A DNA stretch of 21,851 nt from positions 1-21,851 of the forward strand of contig JAUXFG010000060.1 of the NCBI GenBank assembly GCA_030620115.1, read 5' to 3'. A program made the position numbers and the translations under genes. Position 1 is the stretch's first letter, and each line of letters begins with the position of its first letter. The DNA is from Candidatus Fermentibacterota bacterium. GTDB lineage: Bacteria; JAFGKV01. Shown one piece after another: positions 1 through 6,941 of this stretch. Below the pieces are notes generated by a model. It did no database searches and had not been told where the DNA came from. It worked only from the letters and a program-made list of their open reading frames with translations.

Positions 1-341
1 CACGGCGTTGTCATACATAGCCGGGAGCCAGGCTACGCCCTGACAGAGCCGAGGTCTTCAATCACAAGCCTCGCATTCAGAACCATTTCGGCGGTTTCGC
101 TTCGAAACCCGGAGAGAAGTCCGGGCTGGTGGGGCCACCCGCCCGCCCCTCGATTCTGCCCGGGACAGGCCGGCGGAAACGTTCAACATCGAACATTCAA
201 CATCGAACGTCGAACCATAGGAACAAAGAACGCGCAACCAACTTCTGATCTCTTCCACTTCGGCGTTGGACGTTCGATGTTCGATGTTGGATGTTTGTCT
301 TTCCTGGAAAGGCTCTCGACACTAGATGGAGAGGTTCAGAG
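1..341. other. Gene-free left edge with inverted heptamer arrays
   Basis: I see no gene I can support here. Plus frame 1 is open from base 1 to a TGA at 343-345, but the conceptual peptide runs straight through the heptamer repeats and resembles no family I know. It could hold the last codons of a gene entering from the left, perhaps ending near position 40, but nothing decides this. The right half (181-299) is the inverted heptamer array listed separately. A purine-rich ribosome binding site for the next gene lies at 328-334. Confidence 0.5.
181..299. repeat. Inverted pair of 7-nt-periodic arrays (family A)
   Basis: The left arm, 181-215, is five consecutive heptamers: GTTCAAC, ATCGAAC, ATTCAAC, ATCGAAC, GTCGAAC. 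The right arm, 265-299, is five heptamers in the opposite sense: GTTGGAC, GTTCGAT, GTTCGAT, GTTGGAT, GTTTGTC. The arms are near reverse complements separated by about 50 nt, so a long imperfect hairpin is possible. The ATG at 291 lies inside the right arm. Related arrays occur at 13977-14011 and 16044-16129. The period is exact while individual units vary, which fits a short tandem heptamer repeat rather than a palindromic transposon end. Confidence 0.85.
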
Positions 342-1229
342 TTGAAGTTACGGGTCAGGCTGCGCTGTCCCTCGTGCGGAGAAGTGGATGCCAAGGCGCT
401 TTTTTCGGCACGGCTCGGGCATGGCGATGACCACAGCTGCTATGGCTCCAGGAGATTGGGGAGACCAAACCCCCACGGTGCGATCTATGTCTGCCCGGTC
501 TGCGGGTGGGGAATCACCGAACCCATGCCCACTGGCGAAGAGCTGGCGGATCGGTACGGCGCCATGCCGGAACCAGGCTACTTGAAGGATGGCGACGTCC
601 GAATGGTGCAGTTTCGGGCTGAGCTCAAGACGCTCATCTCGCTACTCCCGAAAAAACCAACATCGCTCCTTGACGTGGGTTGCTCGTATGGACTCATGCT
701 CAAGGCCGCGCAGGAGCTGGGCATTGCCTCGTTGGGCCTCGAGTTGGCCGAGGATCAGGTGGCCTGGTGTCACGCCTCGGAGCTCAACGTACGAAGGGGA
801 GGGCTGGAGAAACTCGAAGCCCACGAGGCATTCGACATCGTTATCCTGTGGGACATTCTCGAGCACCTGCCTGATCCTTCAGGCGCGCTGACACGAATTC
901 ACCGGCATATGCCCAAAGGCGGCATCATTTCTCTTGTGGTTCCGGACCGAGATTCGTTTATAGCACGGCTTCTAGGAGAAAGGTGGTGGTCAATACTCGA
1001 ACTCCACCTCCACTATCCGACCAAGAAGGGTCTCAGGAATGTGCTCGCAGGCGCCGGGTTCATGCCGATCTACGTTGGCACCCATCCAAAGCTCGTCTCT
1101 CTTCAACAGGTGGCCCGGTGGCTCCCGGGAGCCTGGCTCAGGGGGGCGGCAGTCAGGGTATTACCGCGTTCTCTCCGCCTCACGGTGGATCCGAAAGACC
1201 AATTGCTGATACGAGCCCGCGCGGAGTGA
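342..1229 (+). CDS. SAM-dependent methyltransferase with N-terminal zinc ribbon
   Basis: Predicted class I SAM-dependent methyltransferase of 295 residues. The N-terminus carries two CPxC knuckles (C9/C12 and C51/C54), a likely zinc ribbon. Next comes the SAM-binding motif I LLDVGCSYG (about 109-117), an acidic residue ending strand 2 near E134, and WDILEHLPDP (about 170-179), typical of Methyltransf_11/23 enzymes found in glycan and O-antigen clusters. I chose TTG at 342 because GGAGAGG (328-334) lies 7 nt upstream. The in-frame ATG at 291 sits inside a repeat and has no ribosome binding site. Substrate is unknown; a sugar or lipid-linked glycan is likely from context. A repeat-rich gap separates it from the operon downstream. 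Cytoplasmic. Confidence 0.85.
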   Translation: MKLRVRLRCPSCGEVDAKALFSARLGHGDDHSCYGSRRLGRPNPHGAIYVCPVCGWGITEPMPTGEELADRYGAMPEPGYLKDGDVRMVQFRAELKTLISLLPKKPTSLLDVGCSYGLMLKAAQELGIASLGLELAEDQVAWCHASELNVRRGGLEKLEAHEAFDIVILWDILEHLPDPSGALTRIHRHMPKGGIISLVVPDRDSFIARLLGERWWSILELHLHYPTKKGLRNVLAGAGFMPIYVGTHPKLVSLQQVARWLPGAWLRGAAVRVLPRSLRLTVDPKDQLLIRARAE

Positions 1230-1245
1230 CCCGAGACCTCCATAG

Positions 1246-1298
1246 GGCGGCCTCTCGCCGCAATCCGCCGGCTGGCGGATCAGAAGTCAGAGGTCAGC
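1246..1298 (+). repeat. Family C repeat: two hairpins plus heptamers (copy 1)
   Basis: This 53-nt element starts with a small hairpin (GCGGC, loop, GCCGC). It continues with a stem-loop of ATCCGCC and GGCGGAT around the loop GGCT, and ends with AGAAGTC-type heptamers. The reverse complement of 6835-6894 matches it at 49 of 53 positions by eye, with one additional heptamer in the other copy. The two copies are inverted and flank the block 1653-6646. Confidence 0.85.
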
Positions 1299-1355
1299 AG
1301 AAGAAGGGAAGCGCAGAGCGCAGGAACAAGACCAGAACTGGATATTATCCATATG

Positions 1356-1378
1356 GACCACGCGTCCCTCGCGTGGTC
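1356..1378. repeat. Perfect 9-bp hairpin
   Basis: GACCACGCG (1356-1364) and CGCGTGGTC (1370-1378) are exact reverse complements around the 5-nt loop TCCCT. No T-run follows, so a classical intrinsic terminator is unlikely. It is probably part of the repeat mosaic. Confidence 0.75.
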
Positions 1379-1470
1379 GATGTCACGCCACAAAGCGCCT
1401 ATGTCAGTTCCGCGACTCCGCACGGAACTGAGCCGCCGCTTCGCGACGGGAGGACAGAGGACAGCCATAT

Positions 1471-1550
1471 GGAGTGCGGCGACATGTCGCCGCTTTGTTT
1501 TTCCGCGACACGTCGCGGAATCTGAAAGCGGCCTCGTGCGGCCGCACTCC
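1471..1550. repeat. REP-like compound palindromic element
   Basis: Outer arms GGAGTGCGGC (1471-1480) and GCCGCACTCC (1541-1550) are exact reverse complements. Between and overlapping them are three nested palindromes: an 18-nt perfect one at 1476-1493, a 9-bp stem TTCCGCGAC/GTCGCGGAA with a 2-nt loop at 1501-1520, and GCGGCC/GGCCGC at 1529-1546. The whole could fold as a cruciform. From memory, very similar elements giving spurious peptides that begin MECGDMSPL recur in PVC-group and candidate-phylum genomes; I cannot search to confirm. Confidence 0.8.
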
Positions 1551-1652
1551 AAGATTCCGTCATTCGACTTTACCAACATGCTAGTAGAGTCGCACCCACA
1601 AAGCGCCGAATAGCGTGGGATGCCCCAGGAAGGGCCCATTGAGAGAATGGCC

Positions 1653-2387
1653 ATGACAGTTCACAAACCAACCATATCGGCCTTCTTCCCCACCTACAAC
1701 GAGTTGGAGAACCTTCCAATCATCGTGCAAGACATGCGTGGTGTCTTGGACGACCTGTCGCGGGACTGGGAGATCATTATCGTTGATGATGGATCCACCG
1801 ACGGAACATCCGATCTGGCCGATTCCCTTAGCCGGAAAGATCCACGAGTCCGTGTCGTGCATCATCCACAGAACATGGGCTTCGGCGCCGCCATGCGGAG
1901 CGGCATCGAGGCCTCGCGCATGGAACTGATCTTCTACACTGACTCAGACAACCAGTTCGACGTGCAAGAACTGGCCCAATTCCTTCCCCAAATGGAGAAT
2001 GCCGATCTTGTCGTCGGTTATCGTGTCAAGCGGCAGGATCCATCGATCCGGCTCTTCGTGGCCCGGGTCTACAATCTCATCATTCGCGTGCTCTTTGGAT
2101 TGAGAGTCAAGGACATCGACTGTTCGTTCAAGCTGGGAACACGCGAACTGCTTCAGAGTTTCAGGCTGTATGCCAACACCGGCCTCGGCGATGCCGAACT
2201 CCTCCTCAAGGCGCAACGTCGCGGCGCCAGGATCATCGAGCTCCCGGTGAAACACTTCCACCGTACGCTTGGCAACGTAAGCTATGAGCTGGCAAGCAGC
2301 CGCCGTCTCGGCCTCGTCCGGCTCTCGGTGCCGCTAAGAATCTTCGCTGAGATTGCCAAGCTGTGGGGTGAGTTGAGGAACGGCTGA
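1653..2387 (+). CDS. DPM-like family 2 glycosyltransferase (copy A)
   Basis: Predicted 244-residue GT-A fold enzyme of the dolichyl/polyprenyl-phosphate mannose synthase type. Such enzymes transfer a sugar from a nucleotide donor to polyprenyl phosphate at the inner membrane face. Visible motifs are the N-terminal PTYNELENL, the nucleotide-binding VDDGSTDGT (about 44-52), the DxD-type metal motif DSD at 97-99, and DCSFKL, typical of this family. No C-terminal membrane segments are present, so this is the short soluble form. I prefer ATG 1653 because GAGAGA lies 6 nt upstream; ATG 1647 and 1620 are in frame alternatives. It opens the operon, ends 2 nt before the first radical SAM gene, and is a paralogue of the gene at 5174. 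Confidence 0.88.
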   Translation: MTVHKPTISAFFPTYNELENLPIIVQDMRGVLDDLSRDWEIIIVDDGSTDGTSDLADSLSRKDPRVRVVHHPQNMGFGAAMRSGIEASRMELIFYTDSDNQFDVQELAQFLPQMENADLVVGYRVKRQDPSIRLFVARVYNLIIRVLFGLRVKDIDCSFKLGTRELLQSFRLYANTGLGDAELLLKAQRRGARIIELPVKHFHRTLGNVSYELASSRRLGLVRLSVPLRIFAEIAKLWGELRNG

Positions 2388-2389
2388 CC

Positions 2390-3751
2390 ATGGCTCGTCT
2401 GCTTCTCGTGTTTCCAGAGACAAGGTACAAGAACGGCCAACTTCCCTTAGGGATCGCCTATGCGGGCGCCAGTCTCGAGGAGGCCGGCCATGATGTCACT
2501 CTCATTGATCTTGCACACGTGCGCAGGCCGTTCCAGGCACTGGGCACACTGCTCAAGGACACGAGATTCGATTTGGTCGGCGTCTCGGTAGTCACCATCC
2601 ATGTCACAGTTGCCCGCGAGGTGAGCACGCTGGTGAAGAAACTTTCGCCTGGGAGTCTGGTGGTATGGGGCGGTGCCCATGCAACAGTCATGCCAGAGGA
2701 ATCGGCCATGCTCCCTGACGTCGACATAGTGGTCAGAGGCGAAGCCGAGCTGGTGCTTCCCCGGCTGGCATCAGATCCCACCAGACGAGACCTGCCGGGG
2801 CTGGTCTACCAAGACAACGGCACGGTATACAATTCCGGTCCCCCGGAACCAGTGGAAGATCTGGACTCCGTGCCATTCCCTGCAAGGCGCCTACTCCCCA
2901 TGGAGAGCTACCTGAAGTACTGGTACTCCCTCGATGCGATCTCGCCCACGATCCGTGGAACCGGCATCATGGCAAGCCGCGGTTGTCCGTACCGATGCAG
3001 CTTCTGCCAGCCAACACTCTCGATGCTTTTTGGAAAAAAGATCAGAAAACGCTCCCCCGAAAACATTGCGGCGGAGCTTGAATCCCTGAAGCGCGACTAC
3101 CGCATAGAAGGCTTCATGTTTGAAGATTCGACCTTCGTGCTCGACCGGCAGTGGGTGCTTCAGGTTTGTGAGGCGATTCGTGACATGAAACTGAAGTGGT
3201 GCTGTAACATCCGAGCTGACCTTGTTGATGAGGATCTCCTCGCGGCCATGGCCAAGGCGGGCCTGAGCAAGGTGAATATCGGGATTGAATCCGCCGTACA
3301 AGAGATCCTTGACGCGGCATATCAGAAGCAGATCACCATCCAACAGGTAGATGATACCGTAGCGTGGAGCAAGAAGCTGGGGCTCAAGGTGCAGGGATAC
3401 TTCATCCTCGGGGCGCCCATCGAGCGAAAAGAAGATATGCTGGAAACCATTCGTTATGCCGCACGGCTCGATATCGACGATGCAGTATTCGACATCGCCA
3501 CACCCTTTCCACAGACGAACATGTATAAGATGTGGAGTCAGTACGTCACCACGGATTTCGCCAACTTCGATTGTTTTCACAAGAGCGTGTTCAGGAATCT
3601 CCATGGTGTCTCCCAGAGTTGGATCGAGCGGCAGAAAAAGCTGGCATACTACCGCTTCTACCTCCATCCGAAACGCTGGCGCTACGTGTCCCGCATGCTC
3701 CTCTCCCCTACCGGTCTGGGCAGGACATTCATGAAGGCGAAGCGCGTATGA
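2390..3751 (+). CDS. B12-binding radical SAM enzyme 1
   Basis: Predicted cobalamin-dependent radical SAM protein of 453 residues. An N-terminal B12-binding Rossmann-like domain (about 1-130) shows LPLGIAYAGASLEEAGHDV, VVWGGAHATVMPEE and VVRGEAE. The radical SAM domain carries the 4Fe-4S cluster cysteines in SRGCPYRCSFC (C199, C203, C206). The classical DxHxxG cobalamin motif is absent, as is usual for class B radical SAM methyltransferases and their relatives. Likely roles are methylation of an unactivated carbon or another carbon-centred rearrangement on a lipid or sugar; the substrate is unknown. It starts 2 nt after copy A of the GT2 and overlaps the next radical SAM gene by ATGA, suggesting translational coupling. 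Confidence 0.9.
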   Translation: MARLLLVFPETRYKNGQLPLGIAYAGASLEEAGHDVTLIDLAHVRRPFQALGTLLKDTRFDLVGVSVVTIHVTVAREVSTLVKKLSPGSLVVWGGAHATVMPEESAMLPDVDIVVRGEAELVLPRLASDPTRRDLPGLVYQDNGTVYNSGPPEPVEDLDSVPFPARRLLPMESYLKYWYSLDAISPTIRGTGIMASRGCPYRCSFCQPTLSMLFGKKIRKRSPENIAAELESLKRDYRIEGFMFEDSTFVLDRQWVLQVCEAIRDMKLKWCCNIRADLVDEDLLAAMAKAGLSKVNIGIESAVQEILDAAYQKQITIQQVDDTVAWSKKLGLKVQGYFILGAPIERKEDMLETIRYAARLDIDDAVFDIATPFPQTNMYKMWSQYVTTDFANFDCFHKSVFRNLHGVSQSWIERQKKLAYYRFYLHPKRWRYVSRMLLSPTGLGRTFMKAKRV

Positions 3752-5172
3752 AGGTTCTCTTCGTGGTCCATGACTGCCTCACCATGCCATTGGGTATTGG
3801 GTATCTTGGCGCGGTGGCGAAAAAGGCCGGTCATGAGGTACGATTGGGCGCCCTCCTCCACGGCGATGTGGTGGGCCTGGCCAAGGACTACGGCGCGGAT
3901 CTCGTGGGCTTCACCGCAACCACCGGCTTTCACAAGAAGTACCTCACTCTCGCCAAAGAACTGAAAAACGTTCTCCCCGAAACACTTGTCGTCATGGGTG
4001 GTGCACATCCTACCTTCTTCCCGGAAGACATCGAGAGCTCTCCATCTTTGGATGCCATCTGCGTGGGAGAAGGCGAGGAGGCGCTCGTGGAGTTCCTCGA
4101 TGCGCTGGAACACGATAGGGATCACACATCCGTGGCGAACTTCTGGGTCAGATCGGGGAATCGGATTCTTCGTAACAGACTGCGACCACGCATCGAGAAT
4201 TTGGACAGTATTCCCTTTCCCGACCGGACATTGTGGCATCCCTACGAGAAACAGATGCATTTCAAGACACCATTCGTCATGGCGGGAAGAGGCTGCCCAT
4301 ACAGGTGCTCGTACTGCTTCAACCATGCATACAACAAACTGTACGACTTCGATGGGCTGATGATCCGGAGAAGGTCCGTTGGCAATGTGATCGCCGAGCT
4401 GCTTGATCTGAAGGGTTCATATCCTGTGGAGCTCGTCGTTTTTCAGGATGACATCTTCATCCTGGACAGTGAATGGGTACGGGAATTCAGTAAGGAATAC
4501 CGCGAGAAAATCGGCATTCCATTCCACTGCCATCTCCGGGCGAATCTCGTGAACGAGGAGATCGTCGAGTCACTTGCCGATGCGGGATGTATCAGCATCA
4601 AGATGGCCATTGAATCCGCAGACGACTTCATTCGAAATGACATTCTCAAACGGGGCATGAGCCGCGAACAGATACACGACGCGACGTCTCTGGTACGAGA
4701 AGCGGGCATCGTGCTCGTGACGCAAAACATCCTGGGTAACCCTAATGAGACATTGGAGCAGGCGATAGATACGCTCAGATTGAATATTCAGTGCAAGCCT
4801 GGCTATGCATTCGCCACCCTCCTCCAGCCGTATCCCAAGACCGAGATCGGGGAATACGTCAAGAACCAGGGACTGCTTGAAGATACGGCGGGGGACTTCG
4901 ACCACTCGTCCTTCTTTGACGGCACGGTTCTCAAGACATCGCATAGACGGGAGATGGAGCGGCTCCGTATGATCTTCCCGCTGGTGGTCGAATGTCCTTT
5001 TCTGCTTCGCTTTGTGCGTACGCTGATCCGTCTACCTCTGGATCCTCTTTATGCCTTGTTGGACAAGCTATGGAAAGGATTCGCCGTGAAACACCGAGAA
5101 ATGCGCTATCGACTTACCTTGAGGGAATATCTCAGATCCTTGAAAACCTATCTGTCAACAGGATACTACTGA
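3748..5172 (+). CDS. B12-binding radical SAM enzyme 2
   Basis: Second cobalamin-binding radical SAM protein, 474 residues, homologous along its length to the preceding one. The B12-binding domain shows MPLGIGYLGAVAKKAGHEV, VVMGGAHPTFFPED and VGEGEEALVEF. The cluster motif is GRGCPYRCSYC with cysteines at about 183, 187 and 190, followed by FNHAYNKLYD. Start is the ATG of the ATGA overlap with the upstream stop; much longer in-frame extensions upstream only read through the previous gene. The next gene starts one base after its stop. Two adjacent, diverged enzymes suggest two sequential steps or two positions on one substrate (inference). Confidence 0.9.
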   Translation: MKVLFVVHDCLTMPLGIGYLGAVAKKAGHEVRLGALLHGDVVGLAKDYGADLVGFTATTGFHKKYLTLAKELKNVLPETLVVMGGAHPTFFPEDIESSPSLDAICVGEGEEALVEFLDALEHDRDHTSVANFWVRSGNRILRNRLRPRIENLDSIPFPDRTLWHPYEKQMHFKTPFVMAGRGCPYRCSYCFNHAYNKLYDFDGLMIRRRSVGNVIAELLDLKGSYPVELVVFQDDIFILDSEWVREFSKEYREKIGIPFHCHLRANLVNEEIVESLADAGCISIKMAIESADDFIRNDILKRGMSREQIHDATSLVREAGIVLVTQNILGNPNETLEQAIDTLRLNIQCKPGYAFATLLQPYPKTEIGEYVKNQGLLEDTAGDFDHSSFFDGTVLKTSHRREMERLRMIFPLVVECPFLLRFVRTLIRLPLDPLYALLDKLWKGFAVKHREMRYRLTLREYLRSLKTYLSTGYY

Positions 5173-5173
5173 C

Positions 5174-5896
5174 ATGCATCTGAACAACCCTTCCATGGGC
5201 GCAGGAAGCCTCTCTGTGATCATGCCCGCGTACAATGAGGAGGGGAACATAGTCCAGGCCATAGAGGAGTGCCTGGAACATCTTCCCCATTGGGGCCACC
5301 GCTTCGAGGTGGTTATCGTTGACGACTGCTCCACGGATAGAACCAGGCAACTCGCCCAGGAGATGGCCGATCGGAACGCAGCGGTTCGTCTCGTCTCAAA
5401 CGAGCGGAACATGGGATTGGGTGGCTCGCTACGGAAAGGATTTGCCGTCACCGCCGGGGAGTATGTTTTCTACACGGATTCCGACCTTCCGATCTACATG
5501 AATGATCTCCTGAAGGCCCTGCCCCTTATGGAGAAGTATGACTTCGTGGCGGGTTGCCGCTTGAACCGCGATGAAGGCCCCCTCCGATTCATCTACTCGC
5601 GCTTGTACAACGCATTGGTGCGCGCACTCTTCTCCATCCCCATAAGGGATGTGAACTTCTCTTTCAAACTCATGAAACGTCGCGTGTTGGCTGCGGTGGA
5701 TCTTCGTTCCGATGGCTCATTCATCGACGTCGAGCTTCTGGCAGAAACGCAAAGACACGGCTTCACCATGACAGATATCGGTGTGCGCTATCGTTCTCGG
5801 GTGTGGGGAGAATCCACCCTTGCCTCACTCTCGGTGATACGTGGGATTCTCGTCGAGCTGTATGAGTACAAATGGGGTCGGATGAAACGTGCCTAG
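5174..5896 (+). CDS. DPM-like family 2 glycosyltransferase (copy B)
   Basis: Predicted 240-residue polyprenyl-phosphate glycosyltransferase, paralogous to the gene at 1653. It has MPAYNEEGNI near the N-terminus, VDDCSTDRT (about 49-57), the metal motif DSD at 102-104, and NFSFKLMKRR, which aligns with DCSFKL of copy A. The N-terminus is about 10 residues longer than in copy A. There are no membrane helices. ATG 5174 lies one base after the radical SAM stop, so translation is probably coupled; no strong ribosome binding site is visible. With the two radical SAM genes it forms a symmetrical GT2, rSAM, rSAM, GT2 unit. Its TAG stop is in frame with the downstream methyltransferase. Confidence 0.88.
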   Translation: MHLNNPSMGAGSLSVIMPAYNEEGNIVQAIEECLEHLPHWGHRFEVVIVDDCSTDRTRQLAQEMADRNAAVRLVSNERNMGLGGSLRKGFAVTAGEYVFYTDSDLPIYMNDLLKALPLMEKYDFVAGCRLNRDEGPLRFIYSRLYNALVRALFSIPIRDVNFSFKLMKRRVLAAVDLRSDGSFIDVELLAETQRHGFTMTDIGVRYRSRVWGESTLASLSVIRGILVELYEYKWGRMKRA

Positions 5897-6016
5897 CCCG
5901 AAACTTCCTCGGGAGCTTCGTCGATCCCAAGTGAAGTCTCTAACCCTGAATGGTCCCACTGGTTGGCGGGCGGCGCCACAAGCCCGGATTCCACTGCCAC
6001 ATCCAGGGCGGGTTTC

Positions 6017-6646
6017 ATGCTAAGAGTCCTGACCGCCTATGCAAAGGCGGGCCTCTGGCCATTCTTCAGAGCTCTGATCAGGTTTCTCTCCGTCCCCTTG
6101 GCACGGGTTGCCGAGCACATGCCCGAACATGGCGTTATCATAGATGTCGGAAGCGGACAGGGCCACTTCCTCCTCTACTGCGCTCACCGGGGCTTCAGGA
6201 AACTGGTGGGCATCGAGCCAAGCCTAGACGGTCTCAGACGCGCGAGAGCAGTTCTGCCTGATACCGTTCTGCTTGCACAGGGACGCGCACAATCGCTGCC
6301 CATAAGCCGTTGCGCCGCAGTGACGGCTCTCGACGTCATGTATCTTGTCGATCCCGCGGGGCAGGAAGTTTTCCTTGCCCGAGTCTTCGAACTCCTCGAA
6401 CCGGGCGGCGTGCTGCTTCTGAAAACCATGGACCCAAGTCGAAGACTCCGCCAGTTCGTCAATACTCTTCAGGAGACATTGGCAGTGAAGGTTCTGGGCA
6501 TCACACTTGGTGGAGAGTTTCACTTTCGTCGTGCCGAAGAATGGGTCACCTTATGCGAGCGCAGCGGTTTCATCGCTAAAGCAGTACCGCTTTGGCATGG
6601 CTATCTACATCCACATCTCCTCATCGTCGCGGTTCGTCCGAGGTGA
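6017..6646 (+). CDS. SAM-dependent methyltransferase
   Basis: Predicted class I SAM-dependent methyltransferase of about 209 residues. Motif I is IIDVGSGQGHF (about 41-51), followed by LVGIEPS, where E67 would bind the SAM ribose. A late motif LLEPGGVLLLKTMDP is typical of Methyltransf_11/25 families. There is no zinc ribbon, unlike the enzyme at 342. Start is uncertain: ATG 6017 and TTG 5963 are in frame, neither has a convincing ribosome binding site, and the frame is open back to the TAG of the upstream glycosyltransferase at 5894-5896. It is the last gene of the block and probably modifies the same product. Substrate unknown. Confidence 0.8.
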   Translation: MLRVLTAYAKAGLWPFFRALIRFLSVPLARVAEHMPEHGVIIDVGSGQGHFLLYCAHRGFRKLVGIEPSLDGLRRARAVLPDTVLLAQGRAQSLPISRCAAVTALDVMYLVDPAGQEVFLARVFELLEPGGVLLLKTMDPSRRLRQFVNTLQETLAVKVLGITLGGEFHFRRAEEWVTLCERSGFIAKAVPLWHGYLHPHLLIVAVRPR

Positions 6647-6700
6647 GCCTCGATGCACGCGACATGGGCTGAAGTGAAACATGATAGGGATTTTGTGGCG

Positions 6701-6728
6701 CAACATCGACAATCTCTTGTCGATGTTG
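6701..6728. repeat. Perfect 12-bp stem-loop
   Basis: CAACATCGACAA (6701-6712) and TTGTCGATGTTG (6717-6728) are exact reverse complements around the tetraloop TCTC. The arms resemble the ATCGAAC/GTTCGAT heptamers of family A. It lies 55 nt downstream of the methyltransferase stop. No U-tract follows, so it may stabilise the 3' end or be a remnant of a heptamer array rather than an intrinsic terminator. Confidence 0.85.
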
Positions 6729-6730
6729 AG

Positions 6731-6779
6731 GTCACTGCGAGGAGCGAAGCGACGCGGCAGTCCCGCGCACTGCGCGGGA
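6731..6779. repeat. GCGAGGAGCGAAGCGACG-type dispersed repeat with hairpin
   Basis: The stretch 6731-6762 has short inverted ends (GTCACTGC and GCAGTC) around a GAGGAGCGAAGCGACGCG core. It runs into an 8-bp stem TCCCGCGC/GCGCGGGA with the loop ACT at 6761-6779. From memory, TGCGAGGAGCGAAGCGACG elements occur as dispersed repeats in many unrelated bacterial genomes; no search was possible here. Confidence 0.65.
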
Positions 6780-6834
6780 GTGGAAGCTCATCACGCGGAG
6801 AAGTTCGCGAGAGAGCTCCCGACGAAGTTGTCCG

Positions 6835-6894
6835 GCTGACCTCTGACTTCTGACTTCTGATCCGCCAACCGGCGGATCGCGGCCGGAGGCCGCC
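6835..6894 (-). repeat. Family C repeat: two hairpins plus heptamers (copy 2, inverted)
   Basis: This is the inverted copy of 1246-1298. On the plus strand it reads as three TGACTTC-type heptamers, then GATCCGCC (6859-6866), loop AACC, GGCGGATC (6871-6878), then GCGGCC/GGCCGC around GGA. By eye it differs from copy 1 at four positions and by one additional heptamer. Confidence 0.85.
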
Positions 6895-6941
6895 ATAGGG
6901 GCAGTCATACGTGACAGATCTCTGAATAGAGGAGGATGAAG

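Larger units (their letters stand above)
1230..1652. other. Gene-free repeat and hairpin mosaic
   Basis: About 420 nt between two plus-strand genes with no credible gene. In order it holds the family C element (1246-1298), a hairpin at 1356-1378, and a compound palindromic element at 1471-1550. CACAAAGCGCC also occurs twice (about 1389 and 1600). Overlapping open frames exist on both strands, but they follow the palindromes and look like translations of repeats. I see no cobalamin-riboswitch box upstream of the B12-dependent genes and no U-rich terminator. Confidence 0.7.
6647..6941. other. Repeat-rich intergenic gap
   Basis: About 295 nt without a credible gene. It contains a perfect 12-bp hairpin (6701-6728), a GCGAGGAGCGAAGCGACG-type repeat running into a second hairpin (6731-6779), and copy 2 of the family C element (6835-6894). 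A GAGGAGG ribosome binding site at 6929-6935 serves the next gene. A promoter for the epimerase gene would have to lie in 6895-6928, but I see no convincing -35/-10 pair. Confidence 0.65.

Noticed and set aside
983-1525. A 180-codon open frame on the plus strand
   Set aside because: It overlaps the methyltransferase in another frame, then reads through hairpins and REP-like repeats. The peptide is rich in Arg, Pro and Ser, with no domain and no ribosome binding site.
1230-1652. Cobalamin riboswitch upstream of the B12-dependent enzymes
   Set aside because: I looked for a B12-box-like sequence and a multi-stem leader ending near the gene start. The stems here are explained by dispersed repeats, and no box is recognisable.
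1280-1654. A 124-codon minus-strand frame in the repeat mosaic
   Set aside because: It is palindrome-derived: similar peptides appear on both strands of the same repeat, as expected from inverted repeats rather than a gene.
2891-3667. A 258-codon frame antisense to radical SAM enzyme 1
   Set aside because: It is a shadow of a strongly supported gene with B12-binding and CxxxCxxC motifs. The antisense peptide shows no family features.
6701-6728. Intrinsic terminator
   Set aside because: The stem is perfect but is followed by GAGGTCACTG rather than a T-run, so Rho-independent termination is not supported.
1246-6894. Composite transposon
   Set aside because: The flanking elements are only 53-60 nt, encode nothing and show no target-site duplication. 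No transposase lies between them.
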